Assembly: GCF_003950315.1 (NCBI RefSeq)
Contig: NZ_NGJT01000007.1
Coordinates: 1-64,000 of the forward strand
Source of the DNA: Vagococcus bubulae
Lineage (GTDB): Bacteria > Bacillota > Bacilli > Lactobacillales > Vagococcaceae
Direction of reading: 5' to 3'
DNA: 64,000 nt
The notes under the pieces were generated by a model. The model was not told the DNA's origin. It saw nothing but the letters and a program-made list of their open reading frames with translations, and did no database searches. Shown one piece after another: positions 8,457-17,056 of this stretch; position 1 is the stretch's first letter; each line of letters begins with the position of its first letter. The position numbers and the translations under genes are program-made.

Positions 8457-9095
8457 AAAATGGAAATCAACAATTTGAGTTCCGTGTACTTCTTTTACTT
8501 TTAGAAAAGAGGTCACCGTATCAACATTTTTATAGGTGATACCACCACCTGGTAAAATAGTAATTCGATTGTTAGCATAGGAAATTAAATCATTAATGTA
8601 TTCTAAATGTTGCTCGATTGGAACAATAGGTGATCCACCGTGAGTTAAAATACGAGTGACACCATGATTACTTAGCCAATCGATGGCTTCAAATTGATCA
8701 TCACGACTCATCACATCAAACGCCATATGAAAGGTTACTTGCATGCCTTCAGAAGCTTCTAATAAAACGGACATGGCTTCTTCATCAATTTTATTTTGTT
8801 CGTTTAAACAACCAAATACTACCCCGTCAACACCAAGTTGTCTTGCTTCTAAAATATCTGCTTCCATAATTTTTAATTCAATGTCAGTATAGACAAAATT
8901 TCCACCACGAGGTCTGATAATCGCCATCACAGGAACGCCTTTTTCACTACAGTAGGCCATGGTTTCTGCTAAGACACCTTTACTGACTGTTGTTCCACCG
9001 ACAGCTAAATTATCACAAAGTTCAATCCTTGTTGCACCTGAAGCAATCGCATTTGGAATATTCGTAAAATTTTCAGCACAAAATTCTTTAATCAT
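8454..9095 (-). CDS. cutC: CutC family protein
   Basis: A TIM-barrel protein of about 213 residues of the CutC family, named for copper homeostasis in E. coli, though a direct copper role is disputed. Conserved pieces visible are IELCDNLAVGGTTVS, MAIIRPRGGNFVYTD, GVDGVVFGCL, FHMAFDVM, ILTHGGSP and LPGGGITYKN. The last strands of the barrel end at about residue 213, slightly shorter than many homologues. The start is ATG 9095 (MIKEFCAENF), preceded by GGAGG at 10 bases; a TTG 9 bases further upstream is less likely. Single gene, convergent with msrA. Confidence 0.88.
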   Translation of the reverse strand: MIKEFCAENFTNIPNAIASGATRIELCDNLAVGGTTVSKGVLAETMAYCSEKGVPVMAIIRPRGGNFVYTDIELKIMEADILEARQLGVDGVVFGCLNEQNKIDEEAMSVLLEASEGMQVTFHMAFDVMSRDDQFEAIDWLSNHGVTRILTHGGSPIVPIEQHLEYINDLISYANNRITILPGGGITYKNVDTVTSFLKVKEVHGTQIVDFHF

Positions 9096-9210
9096 CACAA
9101 ACAAATCCTCCGAGTTTCATTCATTCTTGTAATCTTAGTATAGCATAAACCATCATTTGTCGATGAAAATTATGGTATGATAGTTGTAACATTTATTTAG
9201 GAGTTTAGAT

Positions 9211-10071
9211 ATGCTAAAAAAGAAAAAAGAGTACGCGATAGACCACTTAAAAATGACAGTGGATGCATTGGAGTGTCCCAAATGTCATAGTGCATTTAAT
9301 TTATTAGATAGTGGATTGGTTTGCCAGAATAACCATCATTTTGATTTGTCGAAAAAAGGGACGATTCATTTTCCGCTTCATCACATGGAAAGTGATTATG
9401 ATCATCAAATGCTTGAACATCGACGCAATATGATTCAAAAGGGGTTATATCAGCCGATTGAAAAGGAAATAGCCCGTATTATTTCAAATCAAGGGGAAAT
9501 TGATTTATTAGTAGATATGGGGGCTGGAGAAGGAAGTGTCTTAGAGAGACTAATCATAAACAATGATATTTCTGGTACTAAGATGGGGTTTGATTTATCC
9601 AGGGATGGTGTGGTATTAGCAAGTGATTTTTCAAAAGAGGCTTTTTGGTTTATTGGAGATGTCACGAATATGCCATTTAAAGACGAGAGTGTAGATACTT
9701 TATTAAATATTTTTTCACCTAGTCACTATGAAGAGATGAGTCGTGTGTTAAAAAAAGAGGGACTGGTGATTAAAGTAATCCCAGAAGAACAGTATTTAAA
9801 AGAATTACGTGAGCTATTTTATTATGATGAGCAAGCTAAACAACAATATAGTAATGAAAAAGTGTATCAAAAATTTCTAAAAGATATGCAACTAATAGAA
9901 GAAAAAAGAATCACCTATCAGTTTGTTGTGGAAAAAGAAGATTTTCAAGATGTTTTAATGATGTCCCCAATGCATTGGGGAGCCAGTATTCAGGCAAAAG
10001 AGCATGCTCGTGATAATTATTTTCAGAAATTAACAATAGATGTGAAAATATTGGTTGGTAAAAAACAATGA
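9211..10071 (+). CDS. rlmA: 23S rRNA (guanine-N1)-methyltransferase RlmA
   Basis: A SAM-dependent methyltransferase for a guanine in hairpin 35 of 23S rRNA (G745 in E. coli, G748 in Gram-positives). The N-terminal zinc finger is visible (C22-x2-C25 and C38 with H42 in LECPKCHSAF and VCQNNHHFD), followed by the SAM-binding motif LLVDMGAGEGSVLE. NIFSPSHYEEMSRVLKKEG is motif IV/V. 286 residues, normal for the family. AGGAG lies 7 bases before the ATG. Next downstream is trmL, another RNA methyltransferase, but with its own promoter and leader. Confidence 0.88.
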   Translation: MLKKKKEYAIDHLKMTVDALECPKCHSAFNLLDSGLVCQNNHHFDLSKKGTIHFPLHHMESDYDHQMLEHRRNMIQKGLYQPIEKEIARIISNQGEIDLLVDMGAGEGSVLERLIINNDISGTKMGFDLSRDGVVLASDFSKEAFWFIGDVTNMPFKDESVDTLLNIFSPSHYEEMSRVLKKEGLVIKVIPEEQYLKELRELFYYDEQAKQQYSNEKVYQKFLKDMQLIEEKRITYQFVVEKEDFQDVLMMSPMHWGASIQAKEHARDNYFQKLTIDVKILVGKKQ

Positions 10072-10086
10072 TTTGCAAAACTAAGG

Positions 10087-10235
10087 TTGTTTTTTATAGT
10101 TGTTAGTGCTACAATAACATCAAGTCATTTTCAGCGGTTTTTATCAGATTCCTGTTCTGATAAAAGTTGGTGAGATGGCAAACCGCCAACGTAGCGACTC
10201 GCAGTGAACTAACACCGAGACGATACGTTTTTTTT
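10087..10235 (+). ncRNA. Structured leader with intrinsic terminator upstream of trmL (23S-methyl-like RNA)
   Basis: An extended promoter (-35 TTGTTT 10087-10092, TGC TACAAT at 10107-10115, spacing 17) starts a leader of about 145 bases. GCGGTTT (10135-10141) pairs with AAACCGC (about 10180-10186), enclosing the hairpin TTATCAGA/TCTGATAA. A second stem (CGTAGCGACTCG 10190-10201 with CGAGACGATACG 10216-10227, two mismatches) is followed by eight T (10228-10235), an intrinsic terminator just before trmL. Position and gene fit the 23S-methyl RNA motif described computationally upstream of SpoU-class methyltransferase genes in Lactobacillales. Identity with that family is recalled, not tested; the terminator architecture is directly visible. 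Confidence 0.6.
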
Positions 10236-10269
10236 ATGCAAAAAAATAGGAAAGAAGAGACCCAAAACA

Positions 10270-10773
10270 ATGAATCATATCGTATTATTCGAACCACAAA
10301 TACCGGCAAATACCGGAAATATTGCACGAACTTGTGCTGCTACAAATTCACCACTACATTTAATTGAGCCATTGGGCTTTTCGACTGATGATAAACATTT
10401 AAAACGAGCAGGGCTTGATTATTGGAATGATGTGAATATTACATATCACAAAAACTTAGAGGCTTTTTTAGAAACATTAGGCAATTCGCCATTACATTTG
10501 GTCACAAAATTTGCTAGACATACTTATAGTGATGTGGCGTTTAATGATGGGCGTGACCATTATTTTATTTTTGGAAAAGAAACAACAGGATTACCAGAAA
10601 CATTTATGAGAGAAAATGAAGAAAAATGCATCCGTATTCCAATGAACGATGAACATGTTCGATCATTGAATTTATCGAATACTGTTGCGTTAGTTGTTTA
10701 TGAAGCATTAAGACAACAGGCGTTTCCTGATTTAGAAGCAGTCCATATCTATGACAATGATAAATTAAGCTAG
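10270..10773 (+). CDS. trmL: tRNA (cytidine/uridine-34 2'-O)-methyltransferase TrmL
   Basis: A SPOUT-class enzyme that methylates the wobble ribose of certain leucine tRNAs. 167 residues. Conserved motifs are [19 protein letters not shown] at the N terminus, [11 protein letters not shown] in the middle and the knot-forming [29 protein letters not shown] at the C terminus. Older annotation calls this CspR or an rRNA methylase, which is why the leader in front of it acquired a 23S-methyl name. Followed after 11 bases by a histidine phosphatase, likely in the same transcript. Confidence 0.93.
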   Translation: MNHIVLFEPQIPANTGNIARTCAATNSPLHLIEPLGFSTDDKHLKRAGLDYWNDVNITYHKNLEAFLETLGNSPLHLVTKFARHTYSDVAFNDGRDHYFIFGKETTGLPETFMRENEEKCIRIPMNDEHVRSLNLSNTVALVVYEALRQQAFPDLEAVHIYDNDKLS

Positions 10774-10784
10774 GAGTTAATTGA

Positions 10785-11405
10785 ATGAAATTATATTTTG
10801 TCCGTCACGGAAAAACAGAATGGAATTTAGATGATCGATTACAAGGAGTGAAAGACTCTCCTTTATTGCCACAAAGTTATGAAGACATGAAAAAATGTGG
10901 TCAAGCGTTAAAAGAGATTCCGTTTAAAGCAGTGTATACAAGTCCTATTAAACGAGCAAAAGAAACGGCTGAGGGCATTGTGTCACAATTTGACTATGAT
11001 ATCCCTATGTATGAAAGACCAGGCTTTGTAGAGCTTAGTTTTGGAGATTTAGAAGGAGCAAAGTTTTTAACAGCAAAGGAAACGTTTCCTAATGAGATGT
11101 TTTATTTGAGAAATCACCCAGATAAGTATGATCCATCCGCTTTTAATGGAGAAAATTATGATTCAATGATTAAAAGAAGCACTACTGTTGTAAAAGAAGC
11201 AATAGAAGAAAATGAAACTGGTCCATTGTTGTTTGTTGGGCATGGTGCCATGTTAATTGCTTGTATGCGAACACTTTTAGGTGTACCAATTGAACGTATT
11301 CGTGAAGTTGAGGGAATGTTAGATAATAATAGTGTGACAGTCTTATCTTTTAATGACGGAGAATTTACTTTAGACGATTGGAACAATACAGATTTCTTAT
11401 CATGA
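10785..11405 (+). CDS. Histidine phosphatase family protein (GpmB/PhoE-like)
   Basis: A 206-residue protein with the catalytic RHGKTEWN motif at residues 7-14 (phospho-histidine), YTSPIKRAKETAEGI and LLFVGHGAMLIACM with the second active-site histidine. These place it in histidine phosphatase branch 1, close to proteins annotated as phosphoglycerate mutase or broad-specificity phosphatase. True glycolytic mutases are about 230-250 residues, so a phosphatase role is more likely; the substrate is unknown. TAGGAG precedes the start and recD2 follows closely. Confidence 0.9.
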   Translation: MKLYFVRHGKTEWNLDDRLQGVKDSPLLPQSYEDMKKCGQALKEIPFKAVYTSPIKRAKETAEGIVSQFDYDIPMYERPGFVELSFGDLEGAKFLTAKETFPNEMFYLRNHPDKYDPSAFNGENYDSMIKRSTTVVKEAIEENETGPLLFVGHGAMLIACMRTLLGVPIERIREVEGMLDNNSVTVLSFNDGEFTLDDWNNTDFLS

Positions 11406-11423
11406 TAGATGGAGGTGACGACA

Positions 11424-13940
11424 ATGGAAGAAATGCCAGAGACTCCTTTTTTAAAAGGAACGGTTGAAGCGATTTTTTTTGAAAATGCCACAAATTTTTA
11501 TAAGGTCATGTTGGTAAAAGTAAAAGAGACTAATACAACTTATGATGGTGATGAGATTGTTGTCACTGGAACATTTGGTCAGATTCAAGAGGGAGAGCCG
11601 TATTGTTTTTATGGAGAAATCGTTAATCATCCAAGATATGGAGAGCAATTAAAAGTAGAGCGTTACGAGCAGGATAAACCAACCTCAACAGAAGGATTGA
11701 TAAACTATTTATCAAGTAGTAAGTTTCCTGGGATAGGGAAAAAAACGGCTCAGACAATTGTTGAGTTGCTTGGTGAAACGGCTATTGATGACATTTTAGA
11801 TAATCCAGATTTACTTGATCAAGTTGCAGGACTTAATCAAAAAAAGAAAGAAACACTGGTGTCTTCTTTAAAAGAAAATTACGGAATGGAACAAATTGTT
11901 GTCGGTCTAAATCGTTATGGTTTTGGAAACCAGCTAGCTTTTACTATTTATCAATATTATAAAGGCGATACGTTAAAAATTATCGAAGAAAACCCTTATC
12001 AATTGGTAGAAGATATTGAGGGAGTAGGGTTTAAAAAAGCCGATATGTTAGCAGAACGAATTGGAATTTCTGCTACTTCTTCAGAACGTATTCGAGCAGC
12101 ATTAGTTCATGAGTTATATCAAGGTTGCTTAAATGCTGGTGATACTTACATGGAAGCGAAGCAATTATTATCAGCTTCAATTCAGGTGTTAGAAAATAGT
12201 CGACCTGTTGAAATTAATCCACAATTAGTCGCGGATGAGGTAATTCATTTAGCTGAAGAGGGTGTGATTATTCAAGAAGGGACTCGTTTGTTTGAAAAAT
12301 CGTTGTATTTTTCTGAGGTTGGTACGGCTGCATCTATCAAACGATTACTTGAAAAAAAGAAAAAGTTACCTTATAAAGAAAAAGAAATTGATGCCACGAT
12401 TAAAATGATTGAAAAGCAAAATGGCATCAAGTATGGTAATAGTCAAAAAGAAGCGTTGAAAGAAGCCATTATGTCACATTTCTTTATTTTAACAGGAGGA
12501 CCTGGTACAGGTAAAACAACCGTAATCAATGGACTTGTTTCTTTATATGCTGAATTAAATGGTCTTTCTCTAAATTTAGAAGATTACACGCAAAAGATAT
12601 TCCCAATTCTTTTGGCCGCACCAACTGGTCGAGCAGCTAAACGGATGAATGACATGACGAGGCTTCCAGCCAGTACCATTCACCGCTTATTAGGTCTGAC
12701 AGGTCGAGAAAAAGAAGGCGTAGAAGAGGCTAGAGAACTTGAAGGTGGACTGTTGATAGTCGATGAGTTGTCAATGGTGGATACATGGTTAGTTAATACA
12801 TTATTAAAGTCTATACCAAATAACATGCAAGTCATTTTTGTAGGGGATAAAGATCAGCTGCCTTCAGTTGGACCAGGTCAGGTACTAACAGATTTGTTAC
12901 GAGTAGAAGAAATACCCAAAAAAGAATTAGTGGATATTTATCGACAAGATGATGGCTCCTCTATCATTTCATTAGCACATCATATAAAAAATGGTGAGGT
13001 ACCAAATGATTTAACAGAAAACAAAAAAGATCGGTCGTTTATTCAATGTCATGTTAATCAAATCGAGTCAGTTGTTGAACAAGTGGTATCACGAGCGAAA
13101 GATAAAGGCTTTTCTAATCAAGAAGTGCAAGTATTAGCGCCAATGTATCGTGGAAAAGCAGGGATTGATCAATTAAATATCATGATGCAACAGATTTTAA
13201 ATAGCAACGATACAGGCGAAAGAAAAGAAGTAAAATGGTTGGATAAGTTATATCGTATTGGCGATAAGGTACTTCACCTTGTGAATAGTCCAGAGGTGAA
13301 TGTTTTTAATGGTGATATGGGAGAAATTGTCGGGATTACTTATGGAAAAGATACAGACGATAAAGTAGATGAGATGACGATTTTATTTGATGAAACAGAA
13401 GTGGTTTATAAACGGAATGAATGGCAAAAAATTACATTAGCTTATGCGTGTTCAATTCATAAATCACAAGGTAGCGAGTTTCAAATGGTGATTTTACCGT
13501 TAGTGAATCAATATGGTCGAATGCTTCAAAGAAAACTTCTTTACACAGCTGTGACAAGAAGCCGGGATTTTTTGATTTTACTTGGTGAACCAGATGCTTT
13601 TGTTAAAGCGATTGAAAGTCAAACACTCGAGCGACAAACAACCTTAGCAGAACGGCTTGTTGAAAGTGATGAGTTACTAGTTAAACGAGCTAAAGAGGAA
13701 GAAAATTATCTAGGTGAAAAAGAGCAAGAAGTCAAAGAAACTCTACACCATAAAGTAGAAGAAAAACTTGAACAGTTACCAGAAAAATCAAAAGTTAAAG
13801 AAGTGTCTTTATTTGAAAAAGTAGATGAAGAGACTCCTAAAACATATAGACTAACCATGGATAATTATTTATCTATTGATCCAATGATTGGAATGGATAA
13901 TCAAATACCTCAAGATTTTGAAATAAAAAATAGAGGCTGA
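11424..13940 (+). CDS. recD2: RecD2 (RecD-like SF1 5'-3' DNA helicase)
   Basis: An ATP-dependent helicase of about 838 residues of the RecD2/TraA-like group that acts without RecBC in DNA repair. N-terminal OB-like and helix-hairpin-helix domains (GLINYLSSSKFPGIGKKTAQTI, GVGFKKADMLAERIG) are followed by the helicase core: Walker A TGGPGTGKTT, Walker B LLIVDELSMVD, motif III VGDKDQLPSVGPG, YRQDDGS and C-terminal motif ACSIHKSQGSEF with LYTAVTRS. The start is ATG 11424 because GGAGGTG lies 6 bases upstream; the ATG at 11409 precedes that RBS. A charged tail of about 80 residues follows the core. Its stop lies inside the left arm of a large inverted repeat. Confidence 0.95.
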   Translation: MEEMPETPFLKGTVEAIFFENATNFYKVMLVKVKETNTTYDGDEIVVTGTFGQIQEGEPYCFYGEIVNHPRYGEQLKVERYEQDKPTSTEGLINYLSSSKFPGIGKKTAQTIVELLGETAIDDILDNPDLLDQVAGLNQKKKETLVSSLKENYGMEQIVVGLNRYGFGNQLAFTIYQYYKGDTLKIIEENPYQLVEDIEGVGFKKADMLAERIGISATSSERIRAALVHELYQGCLNAGDTYMEAKQLLSASIQVLENSRPVEINPQLVADEVIHLAEEGVIIQEGTRLFEKSLYFSEVGTAASIKRLLEKKKKLPYKEKEIDATIKMIEKQNGIKYGNSQKEALKEAIMSHFFILTGGPGTGKTTVINGLVSLYAELNGLSLNLEDYTQKIFPILLAAPTGRAAKRMNDMTRLPASTIHRLLGLTGREKEGVEEARELEGGLLIVDELSMVDTWLVNTLLKSIPNNMQVIFVGDKDQLPSVGPGQVLTDLLRVEEIPKKELVDIYRQDDGSSIISLAHHIKNGEVPNDLTENKKDRSFIQCHVNQIESVVEQVVSRAKDKGFSNQEVQVLAPMYRGKAGIDQLNIMMQQILNSNDTGERKEVKWLDKLYRIGDKVLHLVNSPEVNVFNGDMGEIVGITYGKDTDDKVDEMTILFDETEVVYKRNEWQKITLAYACSIHKSQGSEFQMVILPLVNQYGRMLQRKLLYTAVTRSRDFLILLGEPDAFVKAIESQTLERQTTLAERLVESDELLVKRAKEEENYLGEKEQEVKETLHHKVEEKLEQLPEKSKVKEVSLFEKVDEETPKTYRLTMDNYLSIDPMIGMDNQIPQDFEIKNRG

Positions 13941-14062
13941 CCCAAAAGTAATTTATTAAGTAAAAATCACCAAACTAATAAAACAGAAATCCCATGAAAT
14001 CAATATTTTAATAAACTGATTTCACGGGATTTTTTCTATTTTAAGACTTCTGGGTCAGCCTC
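13933..14062. repeat. Nested inverted repeat (about 130 bp) between convergent genes
   Basis: Outer arms GAGGCTGACCCAAAAGT (13933-13949) and ACTTCTGGGTCAGCCTC (14046-14062) differ at one position. Inside them a second pair, AAATCCCATGAAATCA (13987-14002) and TGATTTCACGGGATTT (14017-14032), forms another stem with T-runs. The outer left arm overlaps the recD2 stop and the right arm ends 4 bases before the convergent kinase gene stop. It can serve as a bidirectional terminator; its complexity resembles dispersed GGCTGGGACA-type hairpins of Gram-positives. Confidence 0.8.
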
Positions 14063-14066
14063 ATTT

Positions 14067-15020
14067 TTACATCCAAAATAAACGCTGAGTGGTTTTAAAA
14101 CGTAACTTAAAGTTTCTTTCTCCTAATTCTTCACCATCTGCTTGACCGACTTGTGCAACAGGACAAGTGAGTGTTAACTCTGAATCAACAAAGCGGTGTA
14201 GATGTGGTGACGTTAGATGTTGTTTAAAAAATAATTTGATAATTAACCATGCTAAAGATAAAGGAAAAATCTTTTCGACAATAATTAAGTGAATATCCTC
14301 TGTATAAGCTGAAGCTGTTGGGTCAATTGCAACGCCACCACCAAAATAGGGATGATTTGTTGTCGTGCATAAAAAAGCTTTTTTAAATTCTTTCTTTTCA
14401 GTACTTGTTTCAACAATTAATGGAAAAGAAGGCTGTTTAAAAATAGATGATAAAGCAGCACTAACATATGATAATGAGCCTAGTTTCATTTGATTTAAGA
14501 GTGATTTAGCTTTTGAATGATTGGCTGTTGCGACTATTTTGGCATCAATTCCGACACCGACATTGTTTAAAATAAGCCGAGTATCATTAGAGTCAACGTC
14601 CGTTGCTTCCATTAAACTAATTGGTTTTGGTTTTTGAACAGCTAATAATTGTGTTAAAGCCACATCTATTTTTCTTGAAACCCCAACACCACGAGCAAAA
14701 TCATTGCCAGAACCACTTGGTAAGTAGCCAATGGGAATAGTCGGTTCGTGTTTTAAAGCATTGACTACTTCATGCAGAGTGCCATCTCCACCTAAAACCA
14801 CGAGTAAATGTTCAAATGGTTTATTGTCTTTATAAGGTGTGAGAACACCTTTTAATAATTCTTGTACAATTTCTCTTTCATGACCTGCATACTCAGTTAG
14901 GTAAGTTTGAAAGGGAATTTCTTTTGCAATTAATTGCTTTTGAACTTCTTTATATTGTCTAGCTCCTTTTCCTGAACCAGCGTGTTGATTTACTAACAAA
15001 TGCAATACTAATTTTTCCAT
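14067..15020 (-). CDS. Diacylglycerol kinase-family lipid kinase (YegS/DgkB-like)
   Basis: A cytosolic or membrane-associated lipid kinase of about 317 residues. The nucleotide-binding signature VVLGGDGTLHEVVNAL and the GYLPSGSGNDFARGVGV loop are intact, together with NNVGVGIDAKIV and the C-terminal beta-sandwich residues. DgkB phosphorylates diacylglycerol from lipoteichoic acid synthesis, but YegS-type paralogues have other lipid substrates and I cannot separate them by eye. The start is ATG 15020 (MEKLVLHLLVNQHAGSGKG), with AAGGAG 7 bases upstream. Convergent with recD2 across the nested repeat. Confidence 0.88.
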   Translation of the reverse strand: MEKLVLHLLVNQHAGSGKGARQYKEVQKQLIAKEIPFQTYLTEYAGHEREIVQELLKGVLTPYKDNKPFEHLLVVLGGDGTLHEVVNALKHEPTIPIGYLPSGSGNDFARGVGVSRKIDVALTQLLAVQKPKPISLMEATDVDSNDTRLILNNVGVGIDAKIVATANHSKAKSLLNQMKLGSLSYVSAALSSIFKQPSFPLIVETSTEKKEFKKAFLCTTTNHPYFGGGVAIDPTASAYTEDIHLIIVEKIFPLSLAWLIIKLFFKQHLTSPHLHRFVDSELTLTCPVAQVGQADGEELGERNFKLRFKTTQRLFWM

Positions 15021-15073
15021 AGAGCAACTCCTTAAATTCTGACCGGTTCTACTAATAAACACGAAAAGAATGA

Positions 15074-15535
15074 TTAAATCTCTTTCTTAAGACATAATTG
15101 GTCTTTCAGTTGAATACCATGCTCGAAAATAGGTGTCGAATAGTTTTTGAGAAAGTAGTCAGTCTGAATGTCTGTAATACGAAAGCCGTGTTTTTGATAA
15201 AAATAAAGTTGCCAGATACTTGTAGAACCTGTACAAACTTCAAGTGTAGAGTAATGGTTTTCTTTTGCAAAATTTTCAGTAAAAACTAATAGAGAAGACC
15301 CGATGCCTTGATGTTGATACTCTTCAAGGACAGAAATATTTAAAATTTCTAATGTGTTCTCTTTAGTCTGATTTAATGCTAGAACGCCTACAATTTTATT
15401 ATTATAAAGGCATTCGAACAAAAAAGCACGATAAATATATGAATTAATCATATCCTCATCTGGATCTGCTTGTTTTAATAAAGAGAAATGCTGTGTTGTA
15501 ATCGTTTTGATTTTTTGAATAATAAGTGACATCAT
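15074..15535 (-). CDS. GNAT family N-acetyltransferase
   Basis: A 153-residue acetyltransferase. The acetyl-CoA loop is recognisable in ISVLEEYQHQGIGSSLLVFTENFA (consensus R/QxxGxG/A), followed by LEVCTGSTSIWQLYFYQKHGFRI, the usual beta5-alpha4 end. The preceding strand VGVLALNQTKENTLEI is standard. The substrate is unknown. The start is one of two tandem ATGs (15535 or 15532) behind AAGGA. Upstream, on the opposite strand, is the queT leader, so the two genes are divergent. Confidence 0.88.
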   Translation of the reverse strand: MMSLIIQKIKTITTQHFSLLKQADPDEDMINSYIYRAFLFECLYNNKIVGVLALNQTKENTLEILNISVLEEYQHQGIGSSLLVFTENFAKENHYSTLEVCTGSTSIWQLYFYQKHGFRITDIQTDYFLKNYSTPIFEHGIQLKDQLCLKKEI

Positions 15536-15628
15536 TTTCTTCCTTTTTGTTAGTCATGCTCTTATCATACCAAAAAACTTTGACATTTTGGTAAACAAAA
15601 GGTAGGATAATATCGTTATGTTGAATAA

Positions 15629-15675
15629 CCGCAGTTCGTTCATACCATCCTGCGATATCAAAACTAGGAAGGGAG
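15629..15675 (+). promoter_or_regulatory. preQ1-I type riboswitch in the queT leader
   Basis: Stem P1 is CGCAG (15630-15634) with CTGCG (15650-15654). The loop begins GTTC, as in preQ1-I aptamers. The 3' tail is A-rich, ATATCAAAACTAGGAAGG, closely resembling the characterised AAAACAAGG and AAAACTAAGG tails whose GG pairs back into the loop to form an H-type pseudoknot. The tail overlaps the queT RBS, so preQ1 binding would block translation. A promoter candidate (TTGACA 15580-15585) lies upstream. Call made by recalled consensus and by the downstream gene. Confidence 0.7.
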
Positions 15676-15685
15676 AAAAAGAAAA

Positions 15686-16204
15686 ATGGAAAAATCAGTA
15701 TCACAATCAAAGACAACGGTATTAGTTGTTAATGGGTTAATAGCAGCACTTTATGTTGTGTTAACACTTGTTGTAGCCCCTATTGCGCAAGGACCGATTC
15801 AGTTTAGAGTATCTGAGAGTTTGAATCATTTAGTTGTGTTTAATAAAAAATTATTATGGGGTGTTCTTTTAGGAGTCTTGACATTTAATTTGTTCTTTTC
15901 TGAGGGAGGCATGATGGATGTCTTATTCGGCGGAGGTCAAACATTGTTGGCTTTAAGTATCACAGCTATATCAGCTAGATGGATTAAAAGTGAGAAAAAA
16001 CGAATGGTCGTTAATATCATCGCATTTTCAGTGAGTATGGTATTAATCGCTATTATGATTAGTATTTTATCAAAACAACCGATTGGCTCCAATTTTTTCT
16101 GGGGAATATATGGCTCATTGTTTTTAAGTGAATTAATCATTATGAGTATATCAGCCCCTATCATGTTTGGGATTAATCGTATGGTTCACTTTGAAAAATT
16201 TTAA
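15686..16204 (+). CDS. queT: QueT family queuosine-precursor transporter
   Basis: A 172-residue integral membrane protein with five or six hydrophobic segments. IAALYVVLTLVVAPIAQGPI, QFRVSESLNHLVVFN and GGGQTLLALSI are hallmarks of the QueT (formerly DUF988) family, the substrate-binding S component of an ECF transporter importing preQ1 or related 7-deazaguanines. The shared ECF module is elsewhere. Its preQ1-like riboswitch supports the assignment. QueG, which completes queuosine synthesis, is encoded at 48.8-49.9 kb. The cell therefore probably salvages precursors; no preQ1 synthesis genes are seen here. Confidence 0.93.
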   Translation: MEKSVSQSKTTVLVVNGLIAALYVVLTLVVAPIAQGPIQFRVSESLNHLVVFNKKLLWGVLLGVLTFNLFFSEGGMMDVLFGGGQTLLALSITAISARWIKSEKKRMVVNIIAFSVSMVLIAIMISILSKQPIGSNFFWGIYGSLFLSELIIMSISAPIMFGINRMVHFEKF

Positions 16205-16219
16205 TAAAAACGTAAATAA

Positions 16220-16253
16220 AAATGCAACCAAATTTAATTGGCTGCATTTTTTT
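16220..16253. terminator. Bidirectional terminator
   Basis: AAATGCA.CCAA and TTGG.TGCATTT form a stem flanked by A and T runs between convergent queT and the CBS protein gene. Confidence 0.85.
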
Positions 16254-16896
16254 AATTTAAAGGTTGTTGTAAATCTTCAACTTGTGCGACGAAGAAATCT
16301 TTTTTATTTAATGCTTTGATGATTAAATCACATGTTTCTTTATCCGTATCAGCTGGTAGCGTGATAATAGTTCGACGGATGTACTCATCACGACCAACAT
16401 CAAGTGTAATACAACTTGCAATATCAGAGTATTTAGAAATAATTTTCGTCATGTTTGCTAAATCACCTTTACGGCCAGTTGAAGCAATCGTTAATGCGAA
16501 GCGTCCTTCTTTAACGTTCCATGATTGAGATAAGATACCTAATAAACTACTATGTGTTAAAATACCATAAAATTGGTCATTGGCATCTAGGACAGCAATA
16601 TATGGTAATTCTTTAATAGTAAAAAAGATTTTAAAGAATGATGAATTTAAATGGATAAATTTAGTCGCATTTTTAATCAAATGAGTAACCGGTAAATTCA
16701 TGTCACCACCGTTTGATTTATGACGATATATATGCATTTTATAAATATTTCCTCTAAAAAATTTTCCTGTTTCGTCAAGCACAGGGACGCAACGAAAACC
16801 AGACTCTTCTAAGATGTTTAACGCATCTTCTAGCGTACATGTCTCACTAACAGTCGTGAGTAATCTTTTAGGAATACAGACTGATTCAATTAACAT
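16252..16896 (-). CDS. CBS-pair plus ACT domain protein (CbpA-like, possible c-di-AMP binder)
   Basis: 214 residues. Two CBS repeats occupy about 1-130 (GFRCVPVLDETGKFFRGNIYKMHIYRH and LPYIAVLDANDQFYGILTHSSLL), followed by an ACT-like domain (EGRFALTIASTGRKGDLANM to the C terminus). This CBS-CBS-ACT order matches the Listeria CbpA group, reported to bind cyclic di-AMP, and similar small sensors in enterococci. Ligand and partner are inferred from the family. The upstream region is shared with the divergent rpmG promoter. The RBS GGGAGC lies about 8 bases before the ATG. Confidence 0.75.
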   Translation of the reverse strand: MLIESVCIPKRLLTTVSETCTLEDALNILEESGFRCVPVLDETGKFFRGNIYKMHIYRHKSNGGDMNLPVTHLIKNATKFIHLNSSFFKIFFTIKELPYIAVLDANDQFYGILTHSSLLGILSQSWNVKEGRFALTIASTGRKGDLANMTKIISKYSDIASCITLDVGRDEYIRRTIITLPADTDKETCDLIIKALNKKDFFVAQVEDLQQPLN

Positions 16897-16992
16897 AATA
16901 AGTAGCTCCCTTCATTTTTCATTACAACCTAATAATACCATAAACAAACAACGAAATAAAAGAACAATAACTTGTTCAGTAAATGAACGTGT

Positions 16993-17021
16993 TTGACAAA
17001 TCTTATGTTAAACGTTATAAT
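16993..17021 (+). promoter_or_regulatory. rpmG-secE promoter
   Basis: Perfect sigma-A consensus: TTGACA (16993-16998), 17-base spacer, TATAAT (17016-17021). It drives rpmG and secE. Confidence 0.9.
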
Positions 17022-17056
17022 TTAAAAGTTATTAATACAGTGGGAGGATTCTACCC

